From assembly GCA_040905145.1 (NCBI GenBank), contig JBBDSC010000207.1, positions 1 to 64,000 of the forward strand: 64,000 bases of DNA, read 5' to 3'. This DNA comes from DATGMS01 sp040905145 (GTDB taxonomy: Bacteria > Bacteroidota > Bacteroidia > Cytophagales > Cyclobacteriaceae). Numbering within the stretch: the stretch's first letter is position 1; every line of letters begins with the position of its first letter. This document shows positions 1-8,741 of the stretch, one piece after another. Position numbers and translations under genes: made by a program. The notes under the pieces are model-generated. The model was not told the origin of the DNA. It ran no database searches and saw nothing but the letters and a program-made list of their open reading frames with translations.

Positions 1-319
1 ATCCCGGAATCACCGGATATCTTTCCCATACCTACTGATAGTCAAGGACTAAATTTTTATCGGTTCTCCTTACCCTGCCATAAACGCTAAAAGAAGGGCG
101 GAAGTTAGCGATAGCGGGAACAAATTCTGGCTCCTTCTATAAAATAAAGAAGAATAAATTAACCCTCCTTTTATAATGTGAATGCTAAATGTTCATGTAA
201 CGAGTTCGCACATAACCCTCACGGCACAATCCCTAACGAATCAGGTTGGAAAAATGGTACATTTCCCCTTCGTTTATGCACCTTCTGTCGCTTTGGGTAC
301 CCTAAAGCGTACCTACCAT
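1..319. other. Intergenic left edge, no gene recognised
   Basis: No convincing reading frame is visible on either strand. The stretch lies downstream of the minus-strand tRNA-Arg gene and its terminator. It may hold decayed sequence, since the 3' side of a tRNA gene is a usual integration site for mobile elements, but I see no integrase, repeat end or tRNA 3' duplication in the bases shown. Confidence 0.4.
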
Positions 320-355
320 TAAAAAACCCCTTCTACATCATGTAAAAGGGGTTTT
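320..355 (-). terminator. Rho-independent terminator of tRNA-Arg
   Basis: A near-perfect hairpin reads on the minus strand AAAACCCCTTTTACAT, a short turn, then ATGTAGAAGGGGTTTT followed by more T. It begins 3 bases after the tRNA 3' end, so it is the natural stop for that transcript. Confidence 0.75.
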
Positions 356-357
356 AG

Positions 358-431
358 TGACCTCGCCAGGATTCAAACCTGGAACCTCTTGAGCCGTAAT
401 CAAGTACTCTATTCAGTTGAGCTACGAGGCC
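358..431 (-). tRNA. tRNA-Arg (anticodon ACG)
   Basis: The reverse complement folds as a cloverleaf. The 7-bp acceptor stem GGCCTCG/CGAGGTC has one G-T pair. The D arm contains AGCTCAACTGAATAGAG. The anticodon stem CTTGA/TCAAG carries loop TTACGGC, giving anticodon ACG. The T arm contains GGTTTGAATCC. The discriminator base is A and CCA is not encoded. It decodes CGN arginine codons after A34 deamination. Confidence 0.95.
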
Positions 432-610
432 ATGTTAAGGTTTGCAAATGTAATTATATTTTTAAATGCAACCAATATAACAATGGATTGATTTAAAATT
501 TATTCCCCCATTGATCTTGAATTAAGAATTATTAAGATAAAAACATCAGGGAATCAAGTAAGTTTTTCTAATTTAGCCCGCGGAAAACTAAATATACAAA
601 CTATCTTTTC

Positions 611-1345
611 ATGAAAAGACTTACGCTAATTTTATTTACATGCCTATTATCTCTCAACCTAGTAGCCCAGGAAAGAGAAAAGCCCCCTAAAAGTGGAAGA
701 CCTGATGTTAAAGGGGACTTGTTTTTAGATTTTGGATTTAATGTGCTGGACAACAGAACAGAAGAAATGAACACACGGCTTTTTTCCTCCCGTGTTGCCA
801 ATGTATATTATCAGTACCCCATTGAAATCGGCAACAAAACCGGTATCACCTTCAATCCAGGAATTGGCCTTGGAATGGACAAATTAGCATTTAAAAGGGA
901 CAGTACTTTGGTCAACAATCCTGACCTGGGGCCTAACTCCAGTGAACTGAAAGGCATTAGCGCCTTATATGGTGATGATGTGGAAATTAATGTTAATACA
1001 ACAGCCATCAACTATATAGACATTCCTTTGGAATTCAGGTATCATTTGGATAAAAACGATTACAATAAAGGTTTCCGTTTTGCCATAGGGGGCAAGATTG
1101 GCTTTTTATACAACGCCCATACTAAAGTTGAATTTACCGATACCAATGGTTTGACCCAAAAAATTAAAATCAGACAAGATTACGGATTGAATCCCATTAG
1201 ATATGGGGTATATACCCGAATAGGACTTCCGGGTTTTAATCTTTGGTCTTATTATGGATTGAACAAAGTATTCAAAGAAGGACAGGGGTCTTATGGTACA
1301 GAAGCCAATCAATTTAATTTTGGGATTTCTGTCGCTTTATTTTAA
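611..1345 (+). CDS. Outer membrane beta-barrel protein (PorT-like)
   Basis: A 244-residue secreted protein. Residues 1-19 form a signal peptide (KR, hydrophobic core, then VAQ). The mature part alternates short amphipathic strands with polar loops (for example GITFNPGIGLGMDK and FRFAIGGKIGFLYNAH) and ends in FGISVALF with a C-terminal aromatic residue. Both traits are usual for small outer membrane barrels of the PorT family in Bacteroidota. Its ligand or role cannot be read from the sequence. Its stop overlaps by 4 bases the stop of the convergent gene, so the two share an end without a terminator between them. Family placement is general; it could be any OmpW/PorT-like barrel. Confidence 0.75.
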   Translation: MKRLTLILFTCLLSLNLVAQEREKPPKSGRPDVKGDLFLDFGFNVLDNRTEEMNTRLFSSRVANVYYQYPIEIGNKTGITFNPGIGLGMDKLAFKRDSTLVNNPDLGPNSSELKGISALYGDDVEINVNTTAINYIDIPLEFRYHLDKNDYNKGFRFAIGGKIGFLYNAHTKVEFTDTNGLTQKIKIRQDYGLNPIRYGVYTRIGLPGFNLWSYYGLNKVFKEGQGSYGTEANQFNFGISVALF

Positions 1346-1962
1346 AAGAGAAAATAATAAAGGGAAATAAAACAGACCGCAAACCCTAAAACAAACCCGC
1401 CAAGCACTTCCGAGGGTTTGTGGGCATCCAGGTATAATCTGGCAGAACTAACAGTACCACACAGTAGCACGGAAGCTATCAATGGATAAAGGAGCGAAAT
1501 AGTGGTAAACTTAAGACCCAATACAATAATAATAGCCAGCAAGCCTGCCAACCCTGTCATGTGTGCACTGATCCTCCAAAACAGGGATATAATGGTCAAT
1601 GCCATGACACATGCGGTAATAACTATTAGGGTATAAACCAGAAGGGAATCCACATTTAGCTTGAAATAAAAAAAGCAGGAAGTTATCAAATAAAAAAGGC
1701 TCACCATTGAAAAGGGTACAATCCTTTCCCGCTTGGTTATCATATGCATACTTGGGATCAAAGTAGTCATTCTCATGCCAATCACACTTAACATGGGGAT
1801 CAGAAGTGTGGTGACCATAATGAGTAACAACAAGGACCATCGGGCCTCTTTCGGAACCGAGGTGGACTCAGGGATAACGTAAAACAATAAGACGATAACT
1901 ATAGAAGGCACTATCAAAGGTTGAAAAACCACCGTTAGTACCATCGCTATTTTCCTGTACAC
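1342..1962 (-). CDS. PAP2-superfamily-like integral membrane protein
   Basis: A 206-residue protein with about six hydrophobic segments. Near the C terminus it has ARLYLDAHKPSEVLGG, which resembles PAP2 phosphatase motif 3 (SRxxxxxHxxxD), and SAHMTG resembles motif 2 (SGH). The motif-1 region is reduced to KRERIVPF. The family removes phosphate from lipids such as undecaprenyl pyrophosphate. Here the replaced serines and aspartate make catalysis uncertain. The gene starts with GTG, whose first base is the last base of the rpoN stop codon TAG, so translation is probably coupled to rpoN. A Bacteroidota membrane protein of this type next to rpoN is plausible, but its function is not established. 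Confidence 0.65.
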   Translation of the reverse strand: MYRKIAMVLTVVFQPLIVPSIVIVLLFYVIPESTSVPKEARWSLLLLIMVTTLLIPMLSVIGMRMTTLIPSMHMITKRERIVPFSMVSLFYLITSCFFYFKLNVDSLLVYTLIVITACVMALTIISLFWRISAHMTGLAGLLAIIIVLGLKFTTISLLYPLIASVLLCGTVSSARLYLDAHKPSEVLGGFVLGFAVCFISLYYFLF

Positions 1963-3416
1963 TATAATTCCTTTCTTAGTCTGGCAACTGGGATCTGCAA
2001 TTGCTCTCTATATTTTGCAACTGTTCTTCTTGCTATATTGTAACCTTTATTATTTAAAAGCTTCACCAATTTATCATCTGAAAGGGGTTTTCTTTTATCT
2101 TCTCCTTCCACCATTTTATGAAGTACACTTTTTACTTCCCTATTGCTTACATCTTCACCACCATCTGTAGCTATTCCTTCCGAGAAAAAATACTTTAAAG
2201 GGAAGACACCGAATTCCGTCTGAATGGCTTTACTGTTTGCTACCCTAGACACCGTAGAGATATCCATGTCAATTCTCTCTGCGATATCTTTCAGTATCAT
2301 AGGCTTTAACTTCGCTTCATCACCCTCCGCAAAAAACTCTATTTGGTAATCCAGGATCGCCTGCATGGTTTTTAGTAAAGTATGCTGTCTTTGTTTAATT
2401 GCATCAATAAACCATTTGGCAGCATCCAATTTTTGTTTGACGAAAGTAACTGTATCCTTTAGCTTCTTATCTTTCTTATCACTTTTATCATAAGCACTAA
2501 ACATCTCTGAATAAGACCTGCTCATTCTCAATTCAGGGGCATTTTTGGAATTCAGACTAATTTCAAATTTGCCATTGACATTTGTCAATATGAAATCCGG
2601 AATAATGTATTGGGTCCTCATCGCCCCATCGGAAATACCTCCCGGTTTGGGGTTAAGCCTAGTGATCATTTGGATGATCTCTTTTAAGGTATCTTCATCC
2701 AAATTACACTTCTTAAGGATCTTATCGTAATGTTTTTTGGTGAATTCATCAAAGCAATTTGCAATCACATTGATCGCATGTTTTATAATGGGATCTTGCT
2801 GGTGCTCTTTCCTTTCCAATTGTATAATTAAACATTCCTGAAGATTCCTGGCGGCTATACCGGCGGGGTCAAAATTTTGGATTTTCAGCAACACTTCCTC
2901 GATCTCATCGAGGTCAGTTTCTATGTTTTGGCTGAAAGCCAAATCGTTGATTATAGCTTCCAAGTCCCTTCTGACATACCCATCACTCTCAATACTCCCG
3001 ATCAGCTGACGCCCGATAATTCTTTGGCTCTCATCCAGTTTCAAAAAATTCAATTGAGAGATTAATTGTTCCTGCAGGGAAGTGCCACTTGAAAGGGGCA
3101 TTTCACGTTCTTCATCATCCGGTGAATAATTACCATCTCCATGCATTTTATACCCCCCATAATCATCACTGAGATAATCATCGATGTTGATATCCTTTTC
3201 CTCATTGTTTCCATCACTTTCAAAATTATCCTGTTGATCCTCGGGGCTTTGGTCATTGTCTTCCTCTCTCCCTTCTTCCAAAGCGGGATTAACTTCCAAT
3301 TCCTCTTCTATCCTCGCCTCCAATTCCGCAGTGGGTACCTGAAGTAACTTGATAAATTGTATTTGCTGTGGGGACAGCTTTTGGGAAAGAATCTGGTTTA
3401 AGTTCAGTTTTTGCAT
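1962..3416 (-). CDS. rpoN: RNA polymerase sigma-54 factor
   Basis: A 484-residue protein with the full sigma-54 layout. Region I at the N terminus is glutamine- and leucine-rich (LSQKLSPQQIQFIKLLQVP) and contacts bEBP activators. An acidic region II of about 70 residues follows. The core-binding domain comes next, and the C-terminal RpoN box reads ARRTVAKYRE, which recognises the -24 element. The HTH that reads -12 lies near MDISTVSRVANSKAIQT. Length agrees with the family (about 480). Sigma-54 needs an AAA+ activator to start transcription; none is encoded in this window. It is the first gene of a two-gene unit with the PAP2-like gene, stop and start sharing one base. Confidence 0.97.
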   Translation of the reverse strand: MQKLNLNQILSQKLSPQQIQFIKLLQVPTAELEARIEEELEVNPALEEGREEDNDQSPEDQQDNFESDGNNEEKDINIDDYLSDDYGGYKMHGDGNYSPDDEEREMPLSSGTSLQEQLISQLNFLKLDESQRIIGRQLIGSIESDGYVRRDLEAIINDLAFSQNIETDLDEIEEVLLKIQNFDPAGIAARNLQECLIIQLERKEHQQDPIIKHAINVIANCFDEFTKKHYDKILKKCNLDEDTLKEIIQMITRLNPKPGGISDGAMRTQYIIPDFILTNVNGKFEISLNSKNAPELRMSRSYSEMFSAYDKSDKKDKKLKDTVTFVKQKLDAAKWFIDAIKQRQHTLLKTMQAILDYQIEFFAEGDEAKLKPMILKDIAERIDMDISTVSRVANSKAIQTEFGVFPLKYFFSEGIATDGGEDVSNREVKSVLHKMVEGEDKRKPLSDDKLVKLLNNKGYNIARRTVAKYREQLQIPVARLRKEL

Positions 3417-3612
3417 GTTTTATGCGCTATCTATGTGATTTGTAAATACTTCCTAATTAATTGGGTAATATAAATATCCCATTTACTTTCAAATTTATGA
3501 AATTAGATCATAATTTTGATAAAAAGCTTATTATATCGTTTTTTTGCATTCTGTTTTCTATCAAAAGCTCATTAATTAAGAGGCAAAGTTCTATCTATAT
3601 TTTAAAAGTTTT

Positions 3613-5064
3613 ATGGCATTCAACAAAAGAATCAAAATCAAATCATTACTTGAAAGTGAAAAAGTTGGCGAAGAGGTAACTTTAATGGGTTGGGTAAGGA
3701 CCAAACGAAGCAATAAAAATGTCTCCTTCATTGCCTTAAATGATGGTTCAACACTCCATAGCTACCAGGTAGTCGCAGACCCGGCTATAATAACAGAAGA
3801 TATTTTAAAATGTGTCTCTACAGGAGCTTGCCTAAAAATCACAGGGAAAGTAGTCGCCTCACAGGGAGCTGGCCAATCATCAGAGCTTCAGGCAGCGACG
3901 ATGGAAATATTGGGAGAGGCGGACGTGGAAAAATATCCGATCCAGCCCAAAAAGCATTCCCTTGAATTTTTACGGGAAAATGCACACCTTAGGATGAGGA
4001 CGACTACTTTCGGTGCCGTATTCCGGGTAAGGCACGCACTGGCTTTTGCTGTCCACAAGTACTTTAATGACAAAGGGTTCTTTTATATCCATACTCCTAT
4101 TATCACCGCCTCTGATGCGGAAGGTGCGGGTGAGACTTTTCGGGTCACTGCTTTGGACCTTAAAAACCCACCACTTACCCAAGAAGGGGAAATCGATTAC
4201 AAAGAAGATTTCTTCGGAAGGGAAACTAACTTAACGGTTTCAGGCCAATTGGAAGGAGAACTTGCGGCCATGGCCCTTTCAGAAGTTTATACCTTCGGCC
4301 CCACTTTTAGGGCAGAAAACTCCAACACCACCAGACATCTGGCTGAGTTTTGGATGATTGAACCTGAAATGGCCTTTTATGATGCTGAAGATAACCAGGA
4401 TTTGGCAGAAGACTTCCTAAAGTACGTGGTGAATTATGCATTGAAAAACTGCAAAGACGACCTGGAGTTCCTGGATAAAAGGGCTACAGAAGAAGAACTC
4501 AATAAAAAAGCGGAACAAAGGAGTGAATTGGGCTTACTGGATCGTTTAAAACTTGTCGTGGAAAACGAATTTAAAAGAGTAACTTATACAGAGGCCATTG
4601 ACATTCTGAGAAACTCAAAACCCAATAAAAAGAAAAAATTCAAGTACACGATCGAAGGGTGGGGGGCAGACTTGCAGTCTGAGCATGAACGGTTCTTGGT
4701 AGAAAAGCATTTCAATAGGCCTGTAGTGATCAGTGATTACCCCAAAGATATCAAGTCATTTTATATGAGGCTAAATGATGATGGTAAAACAGTAGCTGCC
4801 ATGGACATTTTATTCCCGGGAATAGGTGAAATCATCGGTGGATCCCAAAGGGAAGAACGCCTGGAAAAACTTTCTCAAAGAATGGATGCGATGGGAATCA
4901 GCCATGAAGAAATGTGGTGGTATTTGGATACCAGGAGATTTGGTTCTACGCCTCATGCTGGATTCGGCCTTGGCTTCGAAAGATTGGTGCAATTTGTCAC
5001 CGGTATGGGGAACATACGGGATGTAATAGCCTTCCCTAGAACCCCTGGTAATGCAGAATTTTAA
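3613..5064 (+). CDS. asnS: Asparagine--tRNA ligase
   Basis: A 483-residue class IIb aminoacyl-tRNA synthetase that charges tRNA-Asn in the cytoplasm. An N-terminal OB-fold for the anticodon (VTLMGWVRTKRSNKNVSFI) is followed by the class II catalytic core. Motif 2 is FRAENSNTTRHLAEFWMIEP and motif 3 is GFGLGFERLVQFVTGMGNIR. The C terminus RTPGNAEF is typical of AsnRS, and the motif-2 residues fit asparagine rather than aspartate. It is somewhat longer than the E. coli enzyme because of a charged insertion near residues 280-320, common in Bacteroidota. It stands upstream of a small membrane protein gene with an 11-base gap. Confidence 0.97.
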   Translation: MAFNKRIKIKSLLESEKVGEEVTLMGWVRTKRSNKNVSFIALNDGSTLHSYQVVADPAIITEDILKCVSTGACLKITGKVVASQGAGQSSELQAATMEILGEADVEKYPIQPKKHSLEFLRENAHLRMRTTTFGAVFRVRHALAFAVHKYFNDKGFFYIHTPIITASDAEGAGETFRVTALDLKNPPLTQEGEIDYKEDFFGRETNLTVSGQLEGELAAMALSEVYTFGPTFRAENSNTTRHLAEFWMIEPEMAFYDAEDNQDLAEDFLKYVVNYALKNCKDDLEFLDKRATEEELNKKAEQRSELGLLDRLKLVVENEFKRVTYTEAIDILRNSKPNKKKKFKYTIEGWGADLQSEHERFLVEKHFNRPVVISDYPKDIKSFYMRLNDDGKTVAAMDILFPGIGEIIGGSQREERLEKLSQRMDAMGISHEEMWWYLDTRRFGSTPHAGFGLGFERLVQFVTGMGNIRDVIAFPRTPGNAEF

Positions 5065-5075
5065 ACATTAAAAGC

Positions 5076-5528
5076 ATGGAAAAATTTTTAACATACCTGA
5101 AGACTGAGGCCATTGGAGGACAAGTTATCCGTTACTCTTTAGCCGGATTATTACTTTTTGGAGGTTTCGCCAAACTAACGCTGATCGGAGCAGTAGATTC
5201 TCATATTTTATGGGCCATTATTATAGCGGCTCTTGAAACCTTGAGTGCGATAGGCTTGTTGTACCATTTTAAGACTCCTTTATTGGGAATTTTGGGCGGT
5301 ATTTTAGCTACCTTCTGCATTCTGATCCGATTCATTTATTCCCTCTACTGGATGAAAACTGGGGTCATCGGCATCGATTCACTTTGGGGTGCCTTTCAGG
5401 TCATCCTCTCCGTTTTCAACAATGGCCTCTTTTATGTAATCCTACTCTTTGGTGCAGCAATTTATTGTATAGGTAATTCCTATAAAGCTTATGTCCAAGA
5501 AAGGATTACGCAGCCTTGGCCAAAATAA
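5076..5528 (+). CDS. Small integral membrane protein, DoxX/YkgB-like
   Basis: A 150-residue protein with four predicted membrane segments (near residues 17-35, 43-62, 68-90 and 115-135) and a short charged C-terminal tail. The start MEKFLTYLKTEAIGGQVIRY and the following hydrophobic LLLFGGFAKL recall the DoxX/DUF417 (YkgB) group of four-helix membrane proteins, but no decisive motif is visible. It lies 11 bases after asnS and may be cotranscribed. It ends 19 bases before the convergent nnr gene. Function unknown. Confidence 0.55.
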   Translation: MEKFLTYLKTEAIGGQVIRYSLAGLLLFGGFAKLTLIGAVDSHILWAIIIAALETLSAIGLLYHFKTPLLGILGGILATFCILIRFIYSLYWMKTGVIGIDSLWGAFQVILSVFNNGLFYVILLFGAAIYCIGNSYKAYVQERITQPWPK

Positions 5529-5547
5529 TCACATTAAAACAAATCCT

Positions 5548-7059
5548 TCAATAGATCTTTAATTTGACAAAAGTACGGGGTATGCTCTCTACAATGTCCG
5601 TGGCAATGGTACTTCGCAGCCTGTCTTCCGAGGCCAGCTCACCGGCCATACCATGATGGAAAACTCCACAGATGGCCGCATTTTCAGCTGTATAGCCCTG
5701 GCCCAAAAAGGAGGTGAGCATTCCCGTCAGCACATCCCCTGCTCCTCCAGTAGCCATGTACTGCGTTCCGGAGCTATTAAAAAATTGGCACCCATTGGGT
5801 AAGGAAATCAAGGAATTGGCACCCTTTAAGATCAATATACAACGATGTGTTTTGCAAAAATCTTTTGCTTTTCCTATCCTCTCCACATGATCCTTACATG
5901 GTCCAACTAACCTTTCGAATTCCTTTAAATGAGGGGTGAGGAGGATATTTTCCCTTAAAAAAGCACACAAATGATTATTGGCTCCCAAAATGTTCAGTGC
6001 GTCTGCATCCAATACCATCGGCTTCTGAAAATTACGCAAAATAAATTGAAGACATTCCACAGCATTTTCACTGGTCCCCATTCCCGGCCCCACCCCCAAA
6101 GCATCAAACCTTTCCAATCCTTCCAATCCTTCTACTTTTAATTCCAGTTCTCCTGAGGAACTTTCCACCATGACCTCGGGAAGGGCAGTCTGTAATATAC
6201 TGACCCCACATTTGGGCAGGAAGCAAGATACTAAGCCACTGCCAGTTCTCAATGCTGCCTGGGAGGACATTCTAATGGCTCCTATCCTTCCATAGCTTCC
6301 CCCTACCATCATTACCTTCCCAAAACTGCCCTTATGGCTAAACCTGTCAAACCTTATATGCCTTTGTTGAAGATCTTTTTCTCGGATAAAATAAATCTGA
6401 CGCTCAAAAAGATCAAAATAGGATTCAGTAATCCCAATATCCAAAACAGTAAGCTCCCCGGTGTATCGGGCATGTTCGGGGAAAAGTAAGGAAAGTTTGG
6501 GGAATTGAAAACTTACCGTGTGATCAGAAATAAAGGCCTCACCTTCCAATATCCCATCGGAAGGCAATCCCGAGGGCAAATCCACAGCTATTTTCTTGGC
6601 TTCATATCCATTCAACAATTTTATGACTTCCAAATAGTCTCCGCTTAGGGGCCTGTTTATCCCTACTCCAAAAACCGCATCAATAATGATATCCACTTTC
6701 AAAGAAGCTAAGCGATCTTTGCTTGCTTGATGAAGGCACAAGCTTTTTGGTAAAATCTGCTGATTTTCCTTAAAATCAACAGAAGCATTCATTAAATTTC
6801 CGATATAAAATATTTTAACATCATACCCTTTACTGAAAAGCATCCGGGAAATCGCCAACCCATCCCCTCCGTTGTTTCCTGTACCACAAAAAACAGCAAT
6901 GGTAACTTTTACCTCACATTGACCTATGAACCAATTACAGAATGCTTCGGCTGCCCTTTCCATCAATACGAATGAGCTTATATTATTATCCTTGATAAAG
7001 TCATTATCTAAAATTTTGACTTCTGAACCAGTTATTATCTTTTGCATCATTCCTTTCAA
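5548..7059 (-). CDS. nnr: Bifunctional NAD(P)H-hydrate epimerase / ADP-dependent dehydratase
   Basis: A 503-residue fusion that repairs hydrated NADH and NADPH. The N-terminal YjeF_N domain (about 1-215) has the Rossmann motif CGTGNNGGDGLAISRML and epimerises R- and S-NAD(P)HX. The C-terminal ribokinase-like domain (about 225-500) has GGSYGRIGAIRMSSQAALRTG and ATGGAGDVLTGML, the ATP/ADP-binding region of the dehydratase. Length is normal for the fused form. Two further methionines follow at codons 4 and 5, so the true start may be up to 12 bases downstream. It is preceded by a terminator that separates it from the exbD operon. Confidence 0.95.
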   Translation of the reverse strand: MKGMMQKIITGSEVKILDNDFIKDNNISSFVLMERAAEAFCNWFIGQCEVKVTIAVFCGTGNNGGDGLAISRMLFSKGYDVKIFYIGNLMNASVDFKENQQILPKSLCLHQASKDRLASLKVDIIIDAVFGVGINRPLSGDYLEVIKLLNGYEAKKIAVDLPSGLPSDGILEGEAFISDHTVSFQFPKLSLLFPEHARYTGELTVLDIGITESYFDLFERQIYFIREKDLQQRHIRFDRFSHKGSFGKVMMVGGSYGRIGAIRMSSQAALRTGSGLVSCFLPKCGVSILQTALPEVMVESSSGELELKVEGLEGLERFDALGVGPGMGTSENAVECLQFILRNFQKPMVLDADALNILGANNHLCAFLRENILLTPHLKEFERLVGPCKDHVERIGKAKDFCKTHRCILILKGANSLISLPNGCQFFNSSGTQYMATGGAGDVLTGMLTSFLGQGYTAENAAICGVFHHGMAGELASEDRLRSTIATDIVESIPRTFVKLKIY

Positions 7060-7104
7060 GTAACTTGACTTTTTTACTGGTAAAAGAAAAAGAGGATAAA
7101 AAGT

Positions 7105-7136
7105 AAAAAAGCTATCCCCTAGAAGATAGCTTTTTC
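7105..7136. terminator. Hairpin terminator downstream of exbD operon
   Basis: The arms AAAAAAGCTATC and GATAGCTTTTTC form a strong stem flanked by A and T runs, so it can work in both directions. On the minus strand it follows the last exbD gene and is followed by TTTTTTAC, as expected for termination of that operon before nnr. Confidence 0.7.
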
Positions 7137-7251
7137 TTATTTATTAAACAGATTATTTCATGTGTTTGTAATATGTCTTCAGCGGTCACATGGAATCTCG
7201 CTGAAATAATCATCCCGGTGTGTGATAACTTTTATAATGCGCGATTTCCTA

Positions 7252-7713
7252 TCAATTATCAACTTTAATAGTAGATGCGTACATTAATTTCCTGGCGTCA
7301 GCTTCACGAAGTTCAAATTGGATATCACTTATTGGCCCCATTTTGACCTCCCTGTCCGCTTTTAAGGAGATGGTAATTTGATCTCTCTCTGCTTCTGATA
7401 AGGCATCCTTTTCCTGGTTTACCCAAAGGACAATATCATTTGTAGTAATAAGCACATCATTTGCTTGGATTCTTGGCTCTGTGCCGTACAAATTTACATT
7501 TTTAGGCTGACCTATATACAGATAGGATATCAAGGATTTCTTTTGCAACTTTTGCAATTGGGTGGCTTGAGGTATCCTTTGTTCCACCAATATATCCTGC
7601 TCTCTCAATACGGTCGTGACCATAAAGAAGAAAAGAAGCATAAATATAATATCCGGTAATGCAGATGTAGGAATATTTGTATCTGCTTTAGATTTTTTCT
7701 TAAACTTTGACAT
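7252..7713 (-). CDS. exbD: ExbD/TolR-type biopolymer transport protein (second copy)
   Basis: A 153-residue protein. It has a short basic cytoplasmic N terminus, one membrane helix (residues about 20-40) with the conserved aspartate in LPDIIFMLLFFFMVTT, and a periplasmic domain. In the ExbB-ExbD channel this aspartate carries protons to energise TonB-dependent transport. It is the last gene of a four-gene leftward operon and lies 2 bases after the other exbD. Tandem unlike exbD genes are a standing feature of Bacteroidota and suggest a heterodimeric ExbD. Confidence 0.9.
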   Translation of the reverse strand: MSKFKKKSKADTNIPTSALPDIIFMLLFFFMVTTVLREQDILVEQRIPQATQLQKLQKKSLISYLYIGQPKNVNLYGTEPRIQANDVLITTNDIVLWVNQEKDALSEAERDQITISLKADREVKMGPISDIQFELREADARKLMYASTIKVDN

Positions 7714-7715
7714 AA

Positions 7716-8357
7716 CTATTCTCCTCCTATTTTTTCAGGTTCAGCGATAGAAATGGCCATAGGGATTTCTTCTTTTCCCCTATTAATCAATTCAATTTCG
7801 CCTGCATTATCACTTGAAAGGGCCCGGTACTCATCTGCAGTTAATCCTACCCTTTCCGCATATACTTCAAAATATGCCCTTTTGACCAAATCCAAAACCT
7901 CCAAATAAGTTTCGTACCCTGTCCCTCTATCGGTTTTAATGGAGACTACAGCACCTCCGCTCATCGGGTGATCAGAAGATGTTGGGTCCATATTAGCTTG
8001 CGCTTTTAAAGTGGCAGGTAAGCTATTATACAAAGCCTGTGCTTCTTCATCGGGTGCTCCGAAGTTTAAGATAAAGGATTTTATATCCTCTGACAAACCT
8101 TGTGTATTGTCCCTAAACTCACCTTCTACCAAAAGTTGATTGTTGGCATTTACCAGAATATTGAAAATATTCCGTTCATTCAACTTGATGTCCGGTGGTG
8201 GCACATTCGGGTCCTGCTTTGGAGGAAGTATAGTTAATATCCCCCTATCCGAAGCAATTGTTGTGGTGACAAGAAAGAAGATAAGAAGCAGGAATGCGAT
8301 ATCCGCCATGGATCCTGTACTTACCTCCTGACTCATTCTTGCTTTCTTTCTAGCCAT
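7716..8357 (-). CDS. exbD: ExbD/TolR-type biopolymer transport protein (first copy)
   Basis: A 213-residue ExbD homologue. The membrane helix contains the proton-carrying aspartate in SMADIAFLLLIFFLVTTT. The periplasmic part is longer than in E. coli ExbD (141 residues), with an acidic insertion around residues 75-120. Its start overlaps the stop of the preceding small membrane protein gene by one base. It probably pairs with the second ExbD in the channel formed with the ExbB protein of this operon. Confidence 0.9.
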   Translation of the reverse strand: MARKKARMSQEVSTGSMADIAFLLLIFFLVTTTIASDRGILTILPPKQDPNVPPPDIKLNERNIFNILVNANNQLLVEGEFRDNTQGLSEDIKSFILNFGAPDEEAQALYNSLPATLKAQANMDPTSSDHPMSGGAVVSIKTDRGTGYETYLEVLDLVKRAYFEVYAERVGLTADEYRALSSDNAGEIELINRGKEEIPMAISIAEPEKIGGE

Positions 8358-8686
8358 TATCTTATAAGTTTATTTATTTCTGTAAATACAATTCCTATTA
8401 CAGCAAAAAGGAAAAGCATATAGGTCGTAATCAAAATCGCACCCACTATTTGAGAGGAAGCGGGGGTTAGGTAAAACGGATCAGCTTCGAATTTAGGTAA
8501 AACTTCATTACTTGATATCGAGTAGGCAATGAAGAACAAAACTACAATTCCGATGATTCCGACAACTGTTTTTAGCAAGCTTCTTGGATTGTCCATAGAT
8601 TTGATCAACGGCATAATTATAGCCAATATCAAGCCAATTGCAATCAAAAGATAACTCCCATATAACATTATATCGTAAGTGTCCAT
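8357..8686 (-). CDS. Small three-helix membrane protein of the ExbB-ExbD operon
   Basis: A 109-residue protein with three hydrophobic helices (near residues 9-28, 38-58 and 82-105). No catalytic motif is seen. Between the last two helices it has a polar stretch, SNEVLPKFEADPFYL. It sits between exbB and the first exbD, a place where Bacteroidota regularly keep an uncharacterised small membrane protein. Its context suggests a subunit or assembly factor of the energising complex; that is inference. Confidence 0.75.
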   Translation of the reverse strand: MDTYDIMLYGSYLLIAIGLILAIIMPLIKSMDNPRSLLKTVVGIIGIVVLFFIAYSISSNEVLPKFEADPFYLTPASSQIVGAILITTYMLFLFAVIGIVFTEINKLIR

Positions 8687-8741
8687 ATCGGTCTATTTCT
8701 TTGGTTTTAAATTATAATATTAGGGTAATGTATGCACATGA

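Noticed and set aside
1..431. Integrated element at the tRNA-Arg 3' side
   Set aside because: No integrase frame or duplicated tRNA end is visible in the bases shown; the left edge cuts the view.
3461..3679. 72-residue frame upstream of asnS
   Set aside because: It overlaps the start of asnS in another frame, is A/T-driven, and has no start context or motif.
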